A DNA stretch of 64,000 bases from Mytilisepta virgata (lineage: Eukaryota; Mollusca; Bivalvia; Mytilida; Mytilidae): positions 63,844,314 through 63,908,313 of the forward strand of contig CM051521.1 in the NCBI GenBank assembly GCA_028015205.1, written 5' to 3'. Shown here one piece after another: positions 12,150-24,529 of this stretch (the first letter of the stretch is position 1; every line of letters begins with the position of its first letter). The notes beneath the pieces are model-generated. The model worked only from the letters and a program-made list of their open reading frames with translations. It was not told the DNA's origin and ran no database searches. The position numbers and the translations under genes were made by a program.

Positions 12150-13894
12150 GTTTAAACATATTTTATTCAGAAAAAATAATCTGAAAGGATTAGACAGCAG
12201 ACTTATGCCTATATAAGTCCTCTCCATACTAGGTTCAAGGCAACATGCAACATATAAATACTTGTAACAACATAATGACCATTTGACCAAAGCGAGGTAA
12301 TTCAATTCATTAAAGTGGAAATAACATTTTTAAATAAATGCATGTTTTGTAAATTTAACTGAATTTTTTAAAACGACTTTAAACAAAGTAGGAATCATAG
12401 TAATAGCCAAATTTGTTACCTTTAATAGATGTTTGATTGAAAGTTTTAGAACACTCAACTTAAATAGTCAAATTGTTTTGCATATTATAATCAAATTTCC
12501 AAAAGTCTTTTTAATGCTCAATATTTCAGTTTTGTAATAGAAATTAACTATAAGTCTAAAATCATTAACAAAATTAATAAATAAAACATCTTAACAGTAC
12601 GTATATTTATAATCAAGTCTGTCAATAGTCCACAATTTTATAATATTTGTCTCACATTAGGAAAATCTTTTACTATTTTTTATGAAACCATGAACAGCAT
12701 ATACCAACTTTTCGTTATCAGAATAATTAATTTGATCATTTCCATACAGAATATTTTGAAAGCTAAAGTCAATATTAAGTTCTGCACAAACGTTCTTCAG
12801 TGACTGTCTATGAAAATCAAATAAAGGACAAAAAAGGAAAAAATGTTTAACACCTTCAACTTGATCTCCACAGTGTACACACTTTGCATTGTCAGATACG
12901 TGATGTTGGATCAAGTGTTCATTTAAATTGCTCGCGTCATTTCTCATCTGACAGAGCACAATATTTTCATTATGTGAAGACACCAATGTTGTAGTAAGCC
13001 GGTGTCTTCTGAAGATCTGAATTCAAATTTTTCTTGAAAATTTCCACGGACTGACTAGACTTTGTTTATGCTGGTAACTGATTCCAAAGCCGCAGTGTAC
13101 TAGATCAAAAACTTTTATTGTATGCTACAGTGTTACAAAATGGTATACGCAAATTATCGCTAGAAATTTGTTGTCTTTAATTATAATTATGTTTGTTTTC
13201 CACATAGGGTTGAACAAGATGGGATAAATAATTTGGACATAGCCCATTTATAATTGTATACATAACTACAAGCCTATGTTTTCACGTCTGTTATAGAGTG
13301 GCTCTCAGCCAAGTTCCTCGTACAGTTTAGTTTTGGAGGAATTGACTCGAAGTCCAGTAATTATTCTACCAGCTTCAACCTGAACACTGTCCAACAAGTT
13401 TGCCTCCTGTAATGAACAATTATCCCACACTAAATTCCCATATTCAAGAATAGGTCTAATAAATGAGAAATATATATTAATCAGAACTTGTCGAGACACC
13501 TAATACTTCAGCATTCTTAAGATACTCAATCTGCTACATGTTTTTTTCTATATATTTTATGAATGTGAGTTCCCCACTTCCCATTACTCTGCAGATCAAA
13601 ACCCAGGTGTGTATGAATATTTACATCATTTACCTGATTATCAAGACCCCCAAAATAGACTGGATGGTTTATAAAGTTTCTCCTAGAAACATTAAGAATT
13701 CTGTCTTAGATGGATTGAACTTAGTAGCATATTTTTTTTTACCAATTCGAAATATGTGATAAATAAGCTGTTAACTGTCTGCAGCCTGAATATAGTTATC
13801 ATTGTCTATGACGACAAACAGAGATGTCTCATCAGCAAAAAGCTTAATATAACATCCTATGCAATCTACTATGTCATTAATATAAGTAAGAAAT
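12150..13894 (-). mobile_element. LINE remnant C: reverse transcriptase C-terminal half, decayed
   Basis: Minus-strand fragments in order are: YINDIVDCIGC and LFADETSLFVV (13771-13890, RT palm, with the usual FADD changed to FADE); NPSKTEFLMF near 13650-13720; IRPILEYGNLVWDNC (13305-13499, the post-RT block); and CVHCGDQVEGVKHFFLFCPL (12657-12986, the terminal Cys/His region). Frameshifts and stops separate them. The RT fingers and endonuclease are absent; the element stops at the tail of a SINE. It belongs to the CR1-like/Jockey-like range of non-LTR elements by motif; the clade was not determined. Confidence 0.75.
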
Positions 13895-14160
13895 ATTGTT
13901 TTGTTTAGATGAGGTTTTACGCCGTTTTCAGCACATTTGGCTATTTCGGGGCGGCCAGTTTTTATTGGTGGAGAAAGCCGGAGTAGCCGGAGAGAACCAC
14001 CGACCTTCGGTAGGAAAATTGGCAATCCTTGTCAATTTAGATCGGAGTCGAACACACCCCGCCATAGGTGAGATTCGAACTCACAACCCCAGTGTTGACA
14101 GGCTAGTGATCATTAGTAGTCATGACGAACTACCTAGATCACTCGGCCACCGAGGCCCCC
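13895..14160 (-). mobile_element. tRNA-derived SINE, family 1, copy 1
   Basis: On the minus strand the head reads GGGGGCCTCGGTGGCCGAGT, with an A-box-like region, then GTGAGTTCGAATCTCACC, a B box. A body ending in ACAAGGATTGCC, ACTGGCCGCCCCGAAATAGC and AACAAAACAAT follows. A second copy at 34691-34917 shares the full length. The head resembles a Ser/Leu-type tRNA. The copy directly abuts LINE remnant C, which reads as if interrupted at the SINE tail. Confidence 0.75.
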
Positions 14161-14394
14161 TTTATGCTATTTTTTTCCGGGTTCTGTCTGTTGGAGGAAT
14201 TTGATTTGGATGGTTGTCATTGTTGACCTTTCCTGTTATTCATTCTTTTGTTTGTTTTTTTTATAAATTTTACTGATGATGCAAAATAAATACATGCTGA
14301 ATCCATCTGCATGTGCCTGTATTATTTTGCCGTATATCACGGATGAACTTAAATCACAATGTATTGAAAACTTTTTAAAAACAAAATCAGAAGT

Positions 14395-14580
14395 GTGGTA
14401 AATTCTTTGATATCAATTTTGAGGATCCCATTTCGTCGATTTACGACTCCTGAGTTTTTGCCCACGGCCTAAAATGTTGAAAACAAAAGCAAAAATCCAA
14501 AACTTTAAAGATCTTTAAAGAGCAAAACGCCAAAAATGACCAATACGGTAAAGCCAAAAGAGCTATGAACGAGGGAGATA
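14395..14580 (+). repeat. Dispersed repeat with TCGTCGATTTACGACTC motif, copy 1
   Basis: The block TTTCGTCGATTTACGACTC followed by GGCCTAAAATGTTGAAAAC recurs at 38815-38970 and, more diverged, at about 61965-62080. All three have the order TTTGATA, TCGTCGAT, ACGACT, CCTAA, TGTTGAAAA. No frame or inverted termini are visible, so the class is unknown. Confidence 0.55.
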
Positions 14581-17290
14581 ATTCCTGTTCTAACTCGGCG
14601 GATGTTTCTACAAAAGCAGAGGACGATTACCATAACGGTGCACCAACTCTCGGTTTATATGTACTGAACTATAAATAATTAACTCAGTGTGACAATAGAA
14701 CTCAATTTGTCTAATCATTGAACGTCGAAATTGTTTGATGGACGGAAAAACATCCAATTGTAAATACATGTATTTATCAAAATTTACCATGGCATACTAA
14801 ATACCCAAAGGATAGCTAAGTTAACATATTTCATCAGCATTCAGAAGTCTCTGGAACTTTCTTGTCTCTGTCAGTATTCAGTTATCCATAAACTTTCTCT
14901 TTCATCAGTCATCACTTGCCAAGTTTATCTCCTTTTTTATACTTTAATGCCCTATTGATATTCAGAGTCTTTGATGTATGCTATCACAACCTATTTTATG
15001 CTTGAACAACTAGGGGGTCTCTCCGTCGTGCATAGCTCTGTCCTTAGATGGTTTTGGCTTTACCCTTTTTGACATTAGCAATTGCATTTTAACGTTTTAA
15101 GTTATTGTGTCAGTTTTCAGCACTTAAGGTCAGGAGCACAACTGGTGAGTCATAAACTGACGAAATGCGTACATCTTATGCATTACAATTGGTATCGTTT
15201 ATTAGAAGAACAGGAACATTCCAACTCAGATCACCTTCTGACACCATCTTTACCCAAGTTTCTTTTTACATACGTACGTCTACGTTGCCTTTTTGGCGTC
15301 TCCGCCATGATCTAAAAACTGCCTTGTCAGTTTGCTTCGGGTGATACTGCTACTGAAACCGAAGTTTCCCTTGGGCGAAACTAGGACCACACTCGCAGCT
15401 TGATAATTCAAATTATGCCTGATTAGACTCCCAAGATATATAAAGTTAGTCTATAAGCAAACTTTGCCAGGAAACATAAGGGTCAGTCAAAAGCAGATTT
15501 GTGTACCTTGATTGCTTATTTGTTTTTTGGTGTCTTGCACCACTTTCATTGCTTTAGACGCTGAAATATAACAATTTATCTTAAATGCGAAGGAGAGTGG
15601 CAAATCCTAAAAAGTAACTCACTACGACGCCCGGTCATTAAACAAGTCGCAGAAGAATCATCCGTTCGCCATCCGAAAATCAGTGGAATTTTCTCTTTTG
15701 AACAACAGGATACCTTTACGAACTCTCAGAAAATATTTTCTGCGTATATGGCAATACTAGTTGGCCATTTTGAAGAATAAAAAAAATGGTGACATTAGTA
15801 CCTGTATGATGTCATACTATCGTGATCTATTCTCTATTCTATCTTTCCTATCTTTTTTAAACTAGAAAAATGAAGAATAAATGTAACCTTTATTTTGTTT
15901 TTTTGTGTATATCTAATTTAAAAAAAAAACACTTAGGATTGGCAACATGTTGAAATATATTATGGAATAATATAAAGGGCTAAATTCCGTATTTTTTTCG
16001 ATGGGTATGAATAAAGGCAAACTGATATCTTGTACCATGATGATTCCTTCAGCCAAAATGTCATAAAATATGATTTCAATATACTCAATGAATGCTGTTA
16101 AAAGGAGAATAAAGTCGTTGTTCTCCTTAGTAACTTCCGGTCCGACATATTAGGTAGAAAAGGTTTTTAGATAATATTTTTGGAAATAACACGACAATAT
16201 TTTTTGTATTTTACCTTTGTTCATGTCTTACCTTTTCATAAGTTCCAATTATGTATTTTGAAGAAAAAAATCAGGAAAATAACTCCTAAAATGGCACAAT
16301 TTCAAATTATTTATCAGTGTTATTCAGCTTATGGCGTTATCAGTGTTATTCAGCTATGGCGTTATCTGCAGAAGATAAACGGTACGTTATCAATCTATTA
16401 AGTCCGCCTTTACCGTCAAATCTAGCAACGGAAGAACGTTTGGATATTTATTGATCCCCATTAAGCTAATTTTGTTTTTGAAAGAGATAGTTTTTTTCAG
16501 CACGCCTGGTCAAAAATGTCGTGATAGTCTTTTTTTCTCAATTGTCGGCGTCCTTCGTTTATATTTCTGTCCTATCCGAATTTCCTGGGTCAATGAACTG
16601 AACTTGGAAATGTTGTGTAAGGCTAGATGAGAAATATCCAATATGATTGCTCATAGGGAAAGAAAACCACTACATGTATGGTTTGTCTTGTGGCTTCCAT
16701 ACAGAGTAACAGCAACTCACCTTTAGACAAGCAATACATGGCCTTTCAGAATTCATCAGACGTAAGCAACAATAAGCATAGTATTCCGTGCAATTAATAA
16801 TAGTTAATTGGTATAATATGTATGCAGCCTGTATGGGATGGTCGACCTGTATATAAAGTTTGCATATTTTGTTCGGTCGGACAACTCTTAAAGAATATAA
16901 CCTTTTAGTGAACATTATAATTAAACGAGAATTTTTTTAAAAAGGCGATGCAGGAATTAACCCCAAAAAGCGTTTTTTGCATTAAAGGGAAGATTTTTCA
17001 ATTTTCAATCCATCGTGACCAGTTAATCTTATATGTAAATTATTTAATCTACTTATAAGACCTACGCTGTTATACAGCAGTGAACTTTGGTTCATGGAGC
17101 TAATACTAGCTACTGGTTTTTAGTAGATATATTTAGTAACCTGTGTGTTCAATTGTGTAATATTTAAAAGTTAAAAAAGTAAAATAACTATGTTTACTGA
17201 AACACAACATGACTAGATGTAGTGAGGTTTTTATGTTGAAATAGAGTTGCTTCCCTTTGTACACTATATTGAAGAAATAACACTTAGTAA
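14581..17290. other. Intergenic stretch without recognised features
   Basis: Several short open frames (for example 15082-15315, 16180-16401, 16670-16915) show no family resemblance and no splice context I trust. A short tandem duplication of CAGTGTTATTCAGCT lies near 16315-16355. Otherwise I see nothing in this stretch. Confidence 0.4.
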
Positions 17291-17299
17291 CAGACCAAC

Positions 17300-18950
17300 A
17301 TTTCATGAAAAATTATGAATTTCGTAAATACTCAGAAAAAGATCAGTATTTCCTCGTGGAATGTACACGGTCTTGGTGATAAATTCAATGACAATAACTT
17401 TACAGAATTGTTGAAAAATAATATTAACATACTGTTAGATACCTGGAAAGGGGAAAATAAAAGATTTACAATTTCAGGTTTTAATCTGATTGATAAAATA
17501 AGGAAGAAAAACAAGAGAGCTAAGAGACATAGCGGGGGAATTATAATATTATATAAGAAAAATATTGAAAATGGAATAACATATATAGAAAAAGGCACTA
17601 CTTCTCAAAACAGACTCTGGCTTAAACTAGATAAAAACTTCTTTGGATTTGATTTCGACTTATATCTATGCGCATTATATATGCCACCAGAAGGGTCTAC
17701 ACAAAGTGAAAACGATTTTCAAAGACTAGAGACTGAAATAAGTGTCTTTGCGCCAAAAGAAAAAATACTACTAATGGGCGACCTTAACTCATTGCTGACG
17801 TGTAATGTTATAAATAACAGAATAACAAAGATGCTTAAAGATAAACTCAACAACTCCCAGTTTGGTTTCAGAGAAAAACATAGGACCACAGATAGTGTTT
17901 TTATACTAAAATCGTTGTTAAATAAATATATAAACAAAAAGAAGCAAAAACTTTATCTTTGCTTCGTTAATTTAAAGAAAGCCTTCGATTCCATCTGGGG
18001 AGATGGCTTATTATATAAATCAACCTCTATGAGTGTCGGTAAACAATCATATAACTCATTAAAAAAACAACTTAGTCAGACTAGACTTTGTTTTAAACAT
18101 AACAATCTACATTCAGACCCATTCGATATACGAAGAGGGGTACCACAGGGGGATTCGTGAAGTCCTACACTTTTTAATATCTTTATAAATGACATTAGTG
18201 ATCTTTTTGATAAACAAGACTCGTACCCACCCTCCCTCATTGAATCGAAAATAGTTAGCCTTTTATTGCTGATGATCTGATTATCATCTCAGAACATCCA
18301 GAGGGGCTTCAAAACAGAAATATAAAAACCCTTTAATTGCCCATATTATTGAATTTTATAAAAGACTTGTCCAAATGGGCAAAGATATCATTTTTCTCTG
18401 GGTACCAAGTCATATTAAGGGAAACACAGTCGTAGATAGAATCGCGAAGGATGCTTTAGATGACCCCATAACTAATATGTCCTTGCACTTATTCGGATTT
18501 TAAACCTTTAATATACAAATATGGTTTACGTCTGTGGCAGTCCCGGTGGGATCTGCTTACAGACAATAAATTACATTCTATAGAGCCAACTGTTGGCACG
18601 AATGTTTGTTTCTTCGGCAAAAGTCGAAGAGACCAAGTTGTTTTAACTAGATGTCGCATTGGCCACACAAGGACGACTCATTCTTTTATTTTAGAGAATG
18701 AGCCGCCTACTGAGTGTATTCCGTGTCAATGCAGACATAGTATTAAACACATTTTAATTGACTGTAGGATAAATCCGACATTATTTGTCAGTATTACACA
18801 GTCAACAATAAGAAAGATTTATTTACAAAGGTTGCTGGCAACCGTATTTTACAGTATTTGAAAGACGTTGGACTGTATTCAAGAATATAGTCTGACTGCA
18901 TTCTTGAATAGAGTCCTATAAGTTTAAATTTGTTCATATGTTTTGCATGT
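17300..18950 (+). mobile_element. LINE remnant A: endonuclease, RT and RNase H pieces, internally deleted
   Basis: An open frame 17315-18160 starts with an APE-type endonuclease (ISISSWNVHGLGD near residue 10; LLMGDLNSLL for the catalytic D-N). It then jumps to RT (NNSQFGFREKHRTTDSVF, LKKAFDSIW, GVPQGDS). A TGA follows GVPQGDS where intact elements continue. After frameshifts come SPTLFNIFINDI and FIADDLIII (18160-18290), then an RNase H block FLWVPSHIKGNTVVDRIAK (about 18340-18480). Last is a terminal region with SRRDQVVLTRCRIGHTRTTH and HILIDC. Most of the region between endonuclease and RT, and between RT palm and RNase H, is missing. It is dead as a retroelement. RNase H plus this tail suggests the I/Jockey group. 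Confidence 0.75.
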
Positions 18951-19364
18951 TATTTTATTTAATAGCGTATCTGTGATGTTATTTTGGAAAGTTCGTCTGT
19001 GATATTATTTTACATATTGAAAGTTTGTCTCGTATTTTTTTTTATTGTTTTATTTTCTGCTTCAATATTATTTTTAAATAGTTCATTCGTTTTAGATAGT
19101 ATTTGTTTTAATCAAACTTAATGTAATTAGTTCTCGCCGTGATGTGGCTTAAATGTGTAAGAAAAATGAATTATTCCCAAACACCATGCATGCCAACACA
19201 CATTTACCTATGAAAATATCACATCTTGTTTTTATAGTACAAACAGTTATAATCCATTGTTTATACAAACATTCTGGTTATCCCTACATGAAATTCTTAC
19301 TAATTAAGGTCTAGAATTTAAAATGTTGGAATAGCCAGAATAAACCGTAAAAACAATATTCAAT

Positions 19365-20700
19365 CAATCAATCAATCAAAACAGTTTATTAAATAAATTA
19401 TGTAATTACTGTGAAAACTGGCAACTCACAGTGAATACTAAGAAGAGTAAAACTATGACAGTAGAGCAATCAAAATGCAAAAAAGGACAAGGTCATTCAA
19501 AATAAAAGAAGAAACATTAGAAGATGTTTCTGAATATAAGTTTTTAGGAAATGGTATAAAATGTAATGGTTCATTGATACAAAGTACTCTAGACTTGTCA
19601 CAGATGGCTAGAAAAGTACTATTCTCTTTAAAGTCATATACATCCTCTCTTGGTGAGATGCCTATAAATGTTTCATGTAATTTATTTGAAACTCTGAAGT
19701 ATGTTACATGGACACATTTATGTCCTATTATAGAGCTAAAGAAAGAGCTAAGAAAAACAATCAGACAGTTGACAAGTTATCTTTTATTGATAAAAGTCCT
19801 ACTGAAAAAGTCCACCTTACATTCTGTAAGCATATCCTCTGGGTAAGAAAATCGTCATCAAATTTAGCAACACGAGCAGAGCTGCATCGGCTCCCAATAG
19901 AAGGGTATATACTTTCACGAACAATGCTATACTTTTCCCGTCGTCTGGAAACCCAAAATGTAAACCCTCTATTTTGAAATGTGCAAAAAGATGCACCAAG
20001 AAGGAATATACACATGGTATACATACCTTGCTGATATCTGAACAGAATTAAATATAAATTCAGGAATACTTACACATGTATAAGATACATGTACAGCCAT
20101 TAATAACACAAAAAAGCAAATTAAATCTTGCTGCAATAATTTTTTCAATGAATTATTGGAAAAGAAGATAAATGACTTAAATGAAAGTAATAAAAATTTT
20201 CTATATAAAACCTTAAAGGTCAAATTGAACCGAGAGTTCTACCTAAAACATAACTATTCTGACTCCAGAAAACTATTAACTAAATTTAGAATTAGCGAAC
20301 ACACTATTTTAACAGAAAAGGGTAGACATCTTAAGATCCCTAGAGATCAAAGGTTCTACAAGTTCTGCAGTGAGATAGAGGATGAAAAACACTTCTTTCT
20401 CAAATGCCCTAAATATAACTCCAGTAGTTAGAATTAATTTGAAATCATGAAAAACATTCCTGAGTGGGATGATACTGATATAAATGACATAATAAAACTT
20501 AAAATAATAATAAACCCCACATATCACAGTCAAATTAAAAATACAGTTTCCTTTATTAGACAGTCATTAGAACTGAGGACGGGAGACCCAAAACTTTAAT
20601 TTTGACTGATGTTTTAATGTTATATTGATTAATGTGATGTATGTTCGATTTATTTGTTTTGTTTGTCACAAATCATATATTTGATTTCCATGACAATAAA
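19365..20700 (+). mobile_element. LINE remnant B: RT thumb and C-terminal region, decayed
   Basis: Fragments in order are: WQLTVNTKKSKTMTV (about 19418-19465); EDVSEYKFLGNGI (19520-19555, the EYKYLG block of many LINEs); HLTFCKHILWVRKSSSNLAT (about 19810-19870); and LTKFRISEHTILTEKGRHLK with a final Cys/His cluster FCSEIEDEKHFFLKC (20156-20431). The 3' end carries CCATGACAATAAAGTATTTG near 20690, a LINE-type tail. Frameshifts separate the parts. A run of ATCA units at 19360-19380 marks the left edge. Confidence 0.7.
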
Positions 20701-20734
20701 GTATTTGATTCTATTTTGAAGTCAGCTAATTCTT

Positions 20735-20830
20735 ATAGAACTTTATTTGCAAGAAATACACCCACAGGAGTCAATGCAATACAAACATGACGTACAAAAT
20801 TGGCAGCAATACAAACAAAATGAACATGTT
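20735..20830 (+). repeat. Dispersed repeat, copy 1 (partner at 59785-59880)
   Basis: TTTGCAAGAAATACACCCA, GGAGTCAATGCAAT and a following ACAAAATTG block occur here and again at 59785-59880 with few differences, in the same orientation. The copies lie 39 kb apart. Ends and class are unknown; it directly follows the tail of LINE remnant B here but not in the second copy. Confidence 0.6.
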
Positions 20831-21034
20831 AATCGTGCTGAAAAACAAAGTTCTAATTATGATACTATTTCTCTAGAGGAAAGATAATGTTATGAAATAG
20901 TTAACAACAGATATTGTAAATCACTTTTTGGTTTGAAAAGAATTGCAAGTAATATTGCTTCTAAAAGTAAACAAGGAGAACTACCTTTGCCATCATTTAT
21001 CAAAAAGCAAGTTTTATTCAATTCTTGTAGGCTT

Positions 21035-21790
21035 AATACAAAAGACATTGAAACGAAAGAAAAAGTATATAGTGATAATAGTGCACATCCCCAGGTGCAG
21101 GCTATATGGGGAACCATATCTGTCAGAATTTACATGAAAAGTTCAAATAAACAGGGCCTTCATTTTTGAAAGAGGTTTTTAACAGGAAATAAATTTCAAT
21201 TTTAAGGAAACTTGGCATGTCGATTGCACAAATACAAAAAAAGAAGAAAATTTATATAGTAAACATAGTGCACACGTCCGGGGCAGGCTATATGGGAAAC
21301 CATATCTGTCAGAATTTACATGAAAAGTTCAAATAAACAGTGGCTACACTATCCTCTTTAAAAGAGTTTTTTAACATAGAAAAAAATCAATCTAAACCAA
21401 AATTGTCATATCTGTTGCACAAATACAAAGAAAGAAACTTTATATAGTAAATATAGTGTACACCTCCAGGTGAAGACTATTTGGGGAACCATATCCTTCA
21501 AAATTTACATGAAAAGTTCAAATAAACAGGGGCTATACTGTTCAAAGAGGTTTTAACATAGAAAAAAAATCAATCAAGCATCTCTGTTGCACAAATACAA
21601 AGAAAGAAAATATATAGTAAATATACTGCAAAATATATAGTAAATATACTGCACGGGGAACCATTTCTGTCACAACTTACATGAAAAGTTCAAATAAACA
21701 GCAAAGAGGTTTTTAACATAGAAAAACATAATCTTAACGAAGGTTGGCATGTCTAGGCTGTTGCACAAATACAAAGAAATAAAATTTATA
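21035..21790 (+). repeat. Tandem repeat of about 188 bases, four units
   Basis: The block GGGGAACCATATCTGTCAGA followed by TTTACATGAAAAGTTCAAAT and AAACA recurs near 21110, 21295, 21485 and 21658. Each is followed by AGAGGTTTTTAACATAGAAA and GCACAAATACAAAGAAA. Units diverge by scattered substitutions and small deletions. Short open frames here are by-products of the repeat. Confidence 0.7.
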
Positions 21791-22256
21791 GAGTAAATGA
21801 ATTTTTGTCCTGAAGTTATTTTTTGTCAAATTTTCATGAAATTTGTTTTGATGATATATATAATTTATGCTGGTAATATCAAAATATTATAATATTTTAT
21901 TGTTCTTTTTAAATCTACAATTTAAATACAAATATTAATTTTAACAACATTTTCTCCATTAAACCTATGTAATTTTGACACGCATAAAAACTTATTTACA
22001 TTTAAATAATGATTTCTCCAAAATTCGGAATCAATTAAAAATTTAAAAATTATCTAAAGAAACTTTAAATATTTCTGAGAATGGTCGTATAAATTTAATA
22101 ATTATAGGATAAGAAATAACACAAGAACACATTTGGTTTTTAAAGCTTGTGGATTTAATGAGACAACAACATAATTTTGGTGGCAAATATATCTTATAAA
22201 ATGCAACTCTTTTTATGTACCCAGATGTCAGTGGTTACTTACCATATGGTAAGTAA

Positions 22257-22812
22257 AAAATATATGGGCGCAGGACATTTTAGCGGATTTTATAAAGATG
22301 TGAATGGACATTTTAGAGAAAACTTTAGTGGACATTTTAGCGGAAGAAAAAATGTTTACCTGTACGAATTCGATGCACATTTTAGCGGAACATTTTTACA
22401 TGTTAGTTTTATTTATTCATGGTTGTATTTCTTTGGCGAAGACTTCATGTTAGTTGCCTCAGAAGACCAAAAATGTTCATTATTAGTGACAATAGTATAG
22501 ACCACTAATTCTGCAGTGTTGGATTTAGATCGATACAGAGCAAATGTTTAGATCTTGCTTTTAGTGCTCACTTAAGATTATAATAGTGCTTTGTTTTTAA
22601 ATATTAACTGTATTAAAGGCTAACGGAAGAGGCAGGTGCTTAAAAAAAACTAAACTTTTCCGCTTAAATGTCCACATAATATTTTAAATTCCGCTAAATT
22701 GTACTTTAAATCTTCCGCTAAAATGTCCACAAAATTTCCGCTAAAAGGTCCATTTTTTCCACTAAATTGTCCTATCAATCCGCTAAAACGTCCTGCGCCG
22801 AAATATATATAT
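22257..22812. mobile_element. Foldback element with iterated GGACATTTTAGCGGA motif
   Basis: The left end GGGCGCAGGACATTTTAGCG and the right end, inverted, CGGCGCAGGACGTTTTAGCG form terminal inverted repeats flanked by AT-rich ATATAT. Inside the left end the motif GGACATTTTAG recurs about four times. Inside the right end the inverse, TCCGCTAAAATGTCC and variants, recurs five or six times. An open frame across the left half (22177-22500) is only the repeat read through. About 550 bases long; no transposase. Confidence 0.6.
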
Positions 22813-23440
22813 TTGTACACGATACTTGCATGGTCGTAGACATACGCACAAATATAATTGTAGCTGAAAGTAGCTGCACATTCTTACTCATACTGTCTGA
22901 TTGTAATAATATGTTACATTGTATAGCAATAGCTACATTTTGTATGATTACCTGAGCTAGCTGTACAGTATTAACGCTAAATTATAATTTCTTTTCTATG
23001 TTTGTTATAGCTTGATGGTAGTAATATTGTTTTGAGTTTTATCTTGTATAATGTCTTTCTACATATATACGTGTATAATACCTGTATCCAAATCTTTAAA
23101 CAGTCGAAAGGTGAACCCGCAATTCTTTGTAATGTGAGTAGTGAATCAAGTTTGAACTTTCTATTCCTAGTAGTTTGGAAGATTACAGTAGTTAATGAAT
23201 ATCTCGAAATACATTTTCATCCGTATATATTTCTGGCTTCAGATAAAAAATCTTCTCGTATGTCAATAGTAGAATAGGAGTTCAAAGACAATCGATTTTT
23301 TTTCTCGCTTTCTTGATCCATTAGGAATATGCCCCCAGGTATCGCATGAAAATTCCGACACCATTGGTCAAGCTGGAATTGAGTTGTGATTCAAGTTTCA
23401 ACTTTCTGTCCCTCTCAGTTTAGAAGATTTCCCTGATTTA
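22813..23440. other. Intergenic, no recognised feature
   Basis: AT-rich sequence with short frames only. A weak direct repeat links 23130-23185 (AATCAAGTTTGAACTTTCT) and 23385-23430 (TTCAAGTTTCAACTTTCT), suggesting an old duplication of about 250 bases. I see no gene signal. Confidence 0.35.
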
Positions 23441-23449
23441 CTAGTAAAG

Positions 23450-23940
23450 TCAAGAAATACCAAAAGGGATATTCGAAGGAGAGAAAAATCGTAACAACTG
23501 ACAAACTCCGGAGAACAACGAAGACAAAACCAAAACAATACATGCACTACATTTAAAAACTAAAAAGATATGAACATGGACCCACCAAAAAAAAACCGGG
23601 GGTAGACTCAGGTGCTCCGGAAGAGTAAGCAGTCTCTGCTTCCTGCAGGACACCCGCTATGTTGTCCATGTCAAATCAGATATGAGGAAGGGATAATATC
23701 AATGGAACAGGTCCATTTTCATTTGGGAAACGGTTTTTTAATACCTGTCAACCAAGTGATGATGACGCCCATAAAACTTTAATAAGGATGACTTCAGCTT
23801 AGGAGCAACGCACCCCTGTCTGAGCAACTTTTCTGTCAGAAGCCGGGCTCTGTCTAGGAAGTCAATGTATAAATCACAAGATCTGGAATAACGTATGAGT
23901 TGTGAGATATAACGAAAATCGTCTTAGGAATAATATCAAA
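23450..23940 (-). repeat. Probable dispersed repeat with CAGGTGCTCCGGAAGAGTAA block
   Basis: The segment has conspicuous blocks (ACCGGGGGTAGACTCAGGTG, CTCCGGAAGAGTAAGCAG, AGGACACCCGCTATGTTG) that I associate from memory with a repeat common in mussel sequence. No second copy lies in this window, no frame is intact, and the ends were not determined. It ends just outside the 4.1 kb inverted-repeat element. Confidence 0.35.
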
Positions 23941-24066
23941 TTTCCGAATACAAAACATAATCTACATTCACAGTGCTAACATTGTGCCAATTTTGAAAAT
24001 TGTGTGATTTGTGGTTGTTGAGATTATCTACAGCAAACAGCAAAATCCAAATGAATACACATGAAT

Positions 24067-24225
24067 AGTATATATGCGGTTCAAAATTAGCATTTGTGGT
24101 GGTGGTGTGGTGGAGGAGTGAGGACGAGCCGGAGGTGACGTCACCGCAAGCGGGTATGACGTCAAAGGAACCGGAAGTACCCGGAAGTTGTTTGAGCACA
24201 TGCGCAACCGAAAGTGAGGGTTTTC
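24067..24225. repeat. Left inverted terminus of the 4.1 kb element
   Basis: GGTGACGTCACC at about 24133, TGACGTCA at about 24157, AACCGGAAGTACCCGGAAGT at about 24170-24190 and CACATGCGCAACCG at about 24198. Each has a counterpart in the right terminus in inverted orientation. Such motif density is typical of a TATA-less promoter. Confidence 0.6.
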
Positions 24226-24529
24226 CCGCCATTTGTTTACGGAAGTGACGTAAGTCACGAGCTGGGACCCGGTCTGTATAGGGGAAGGGTCTCGCATCGA
24301 GTCTCTAGGGACTGATACTCTCACTGTTATGTCGAAGTCCGAGAGTAATCGAAGTACAGAGAGGTGATTGGATTATCTCCCCTTATCCAGCTCTTTTCAT
24401 TTGCGGGTGATGTTTTCCTTGAGGACCAAAGGTAGGATTGGATTATGCCCCCTTACCTCCAAGTGATACTGTCACCATTAGATCAATGGAGGGGTGTCCT
24501 TAGCAACCGCCTTGGCAACGACGGTCTAT

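Noticed and set aside
22177..22500. 107-codon frame with repeated GHFSG words
   Set aside because: It reads through the iterated GGACATTTTAGCGGA motif of a foldback element.
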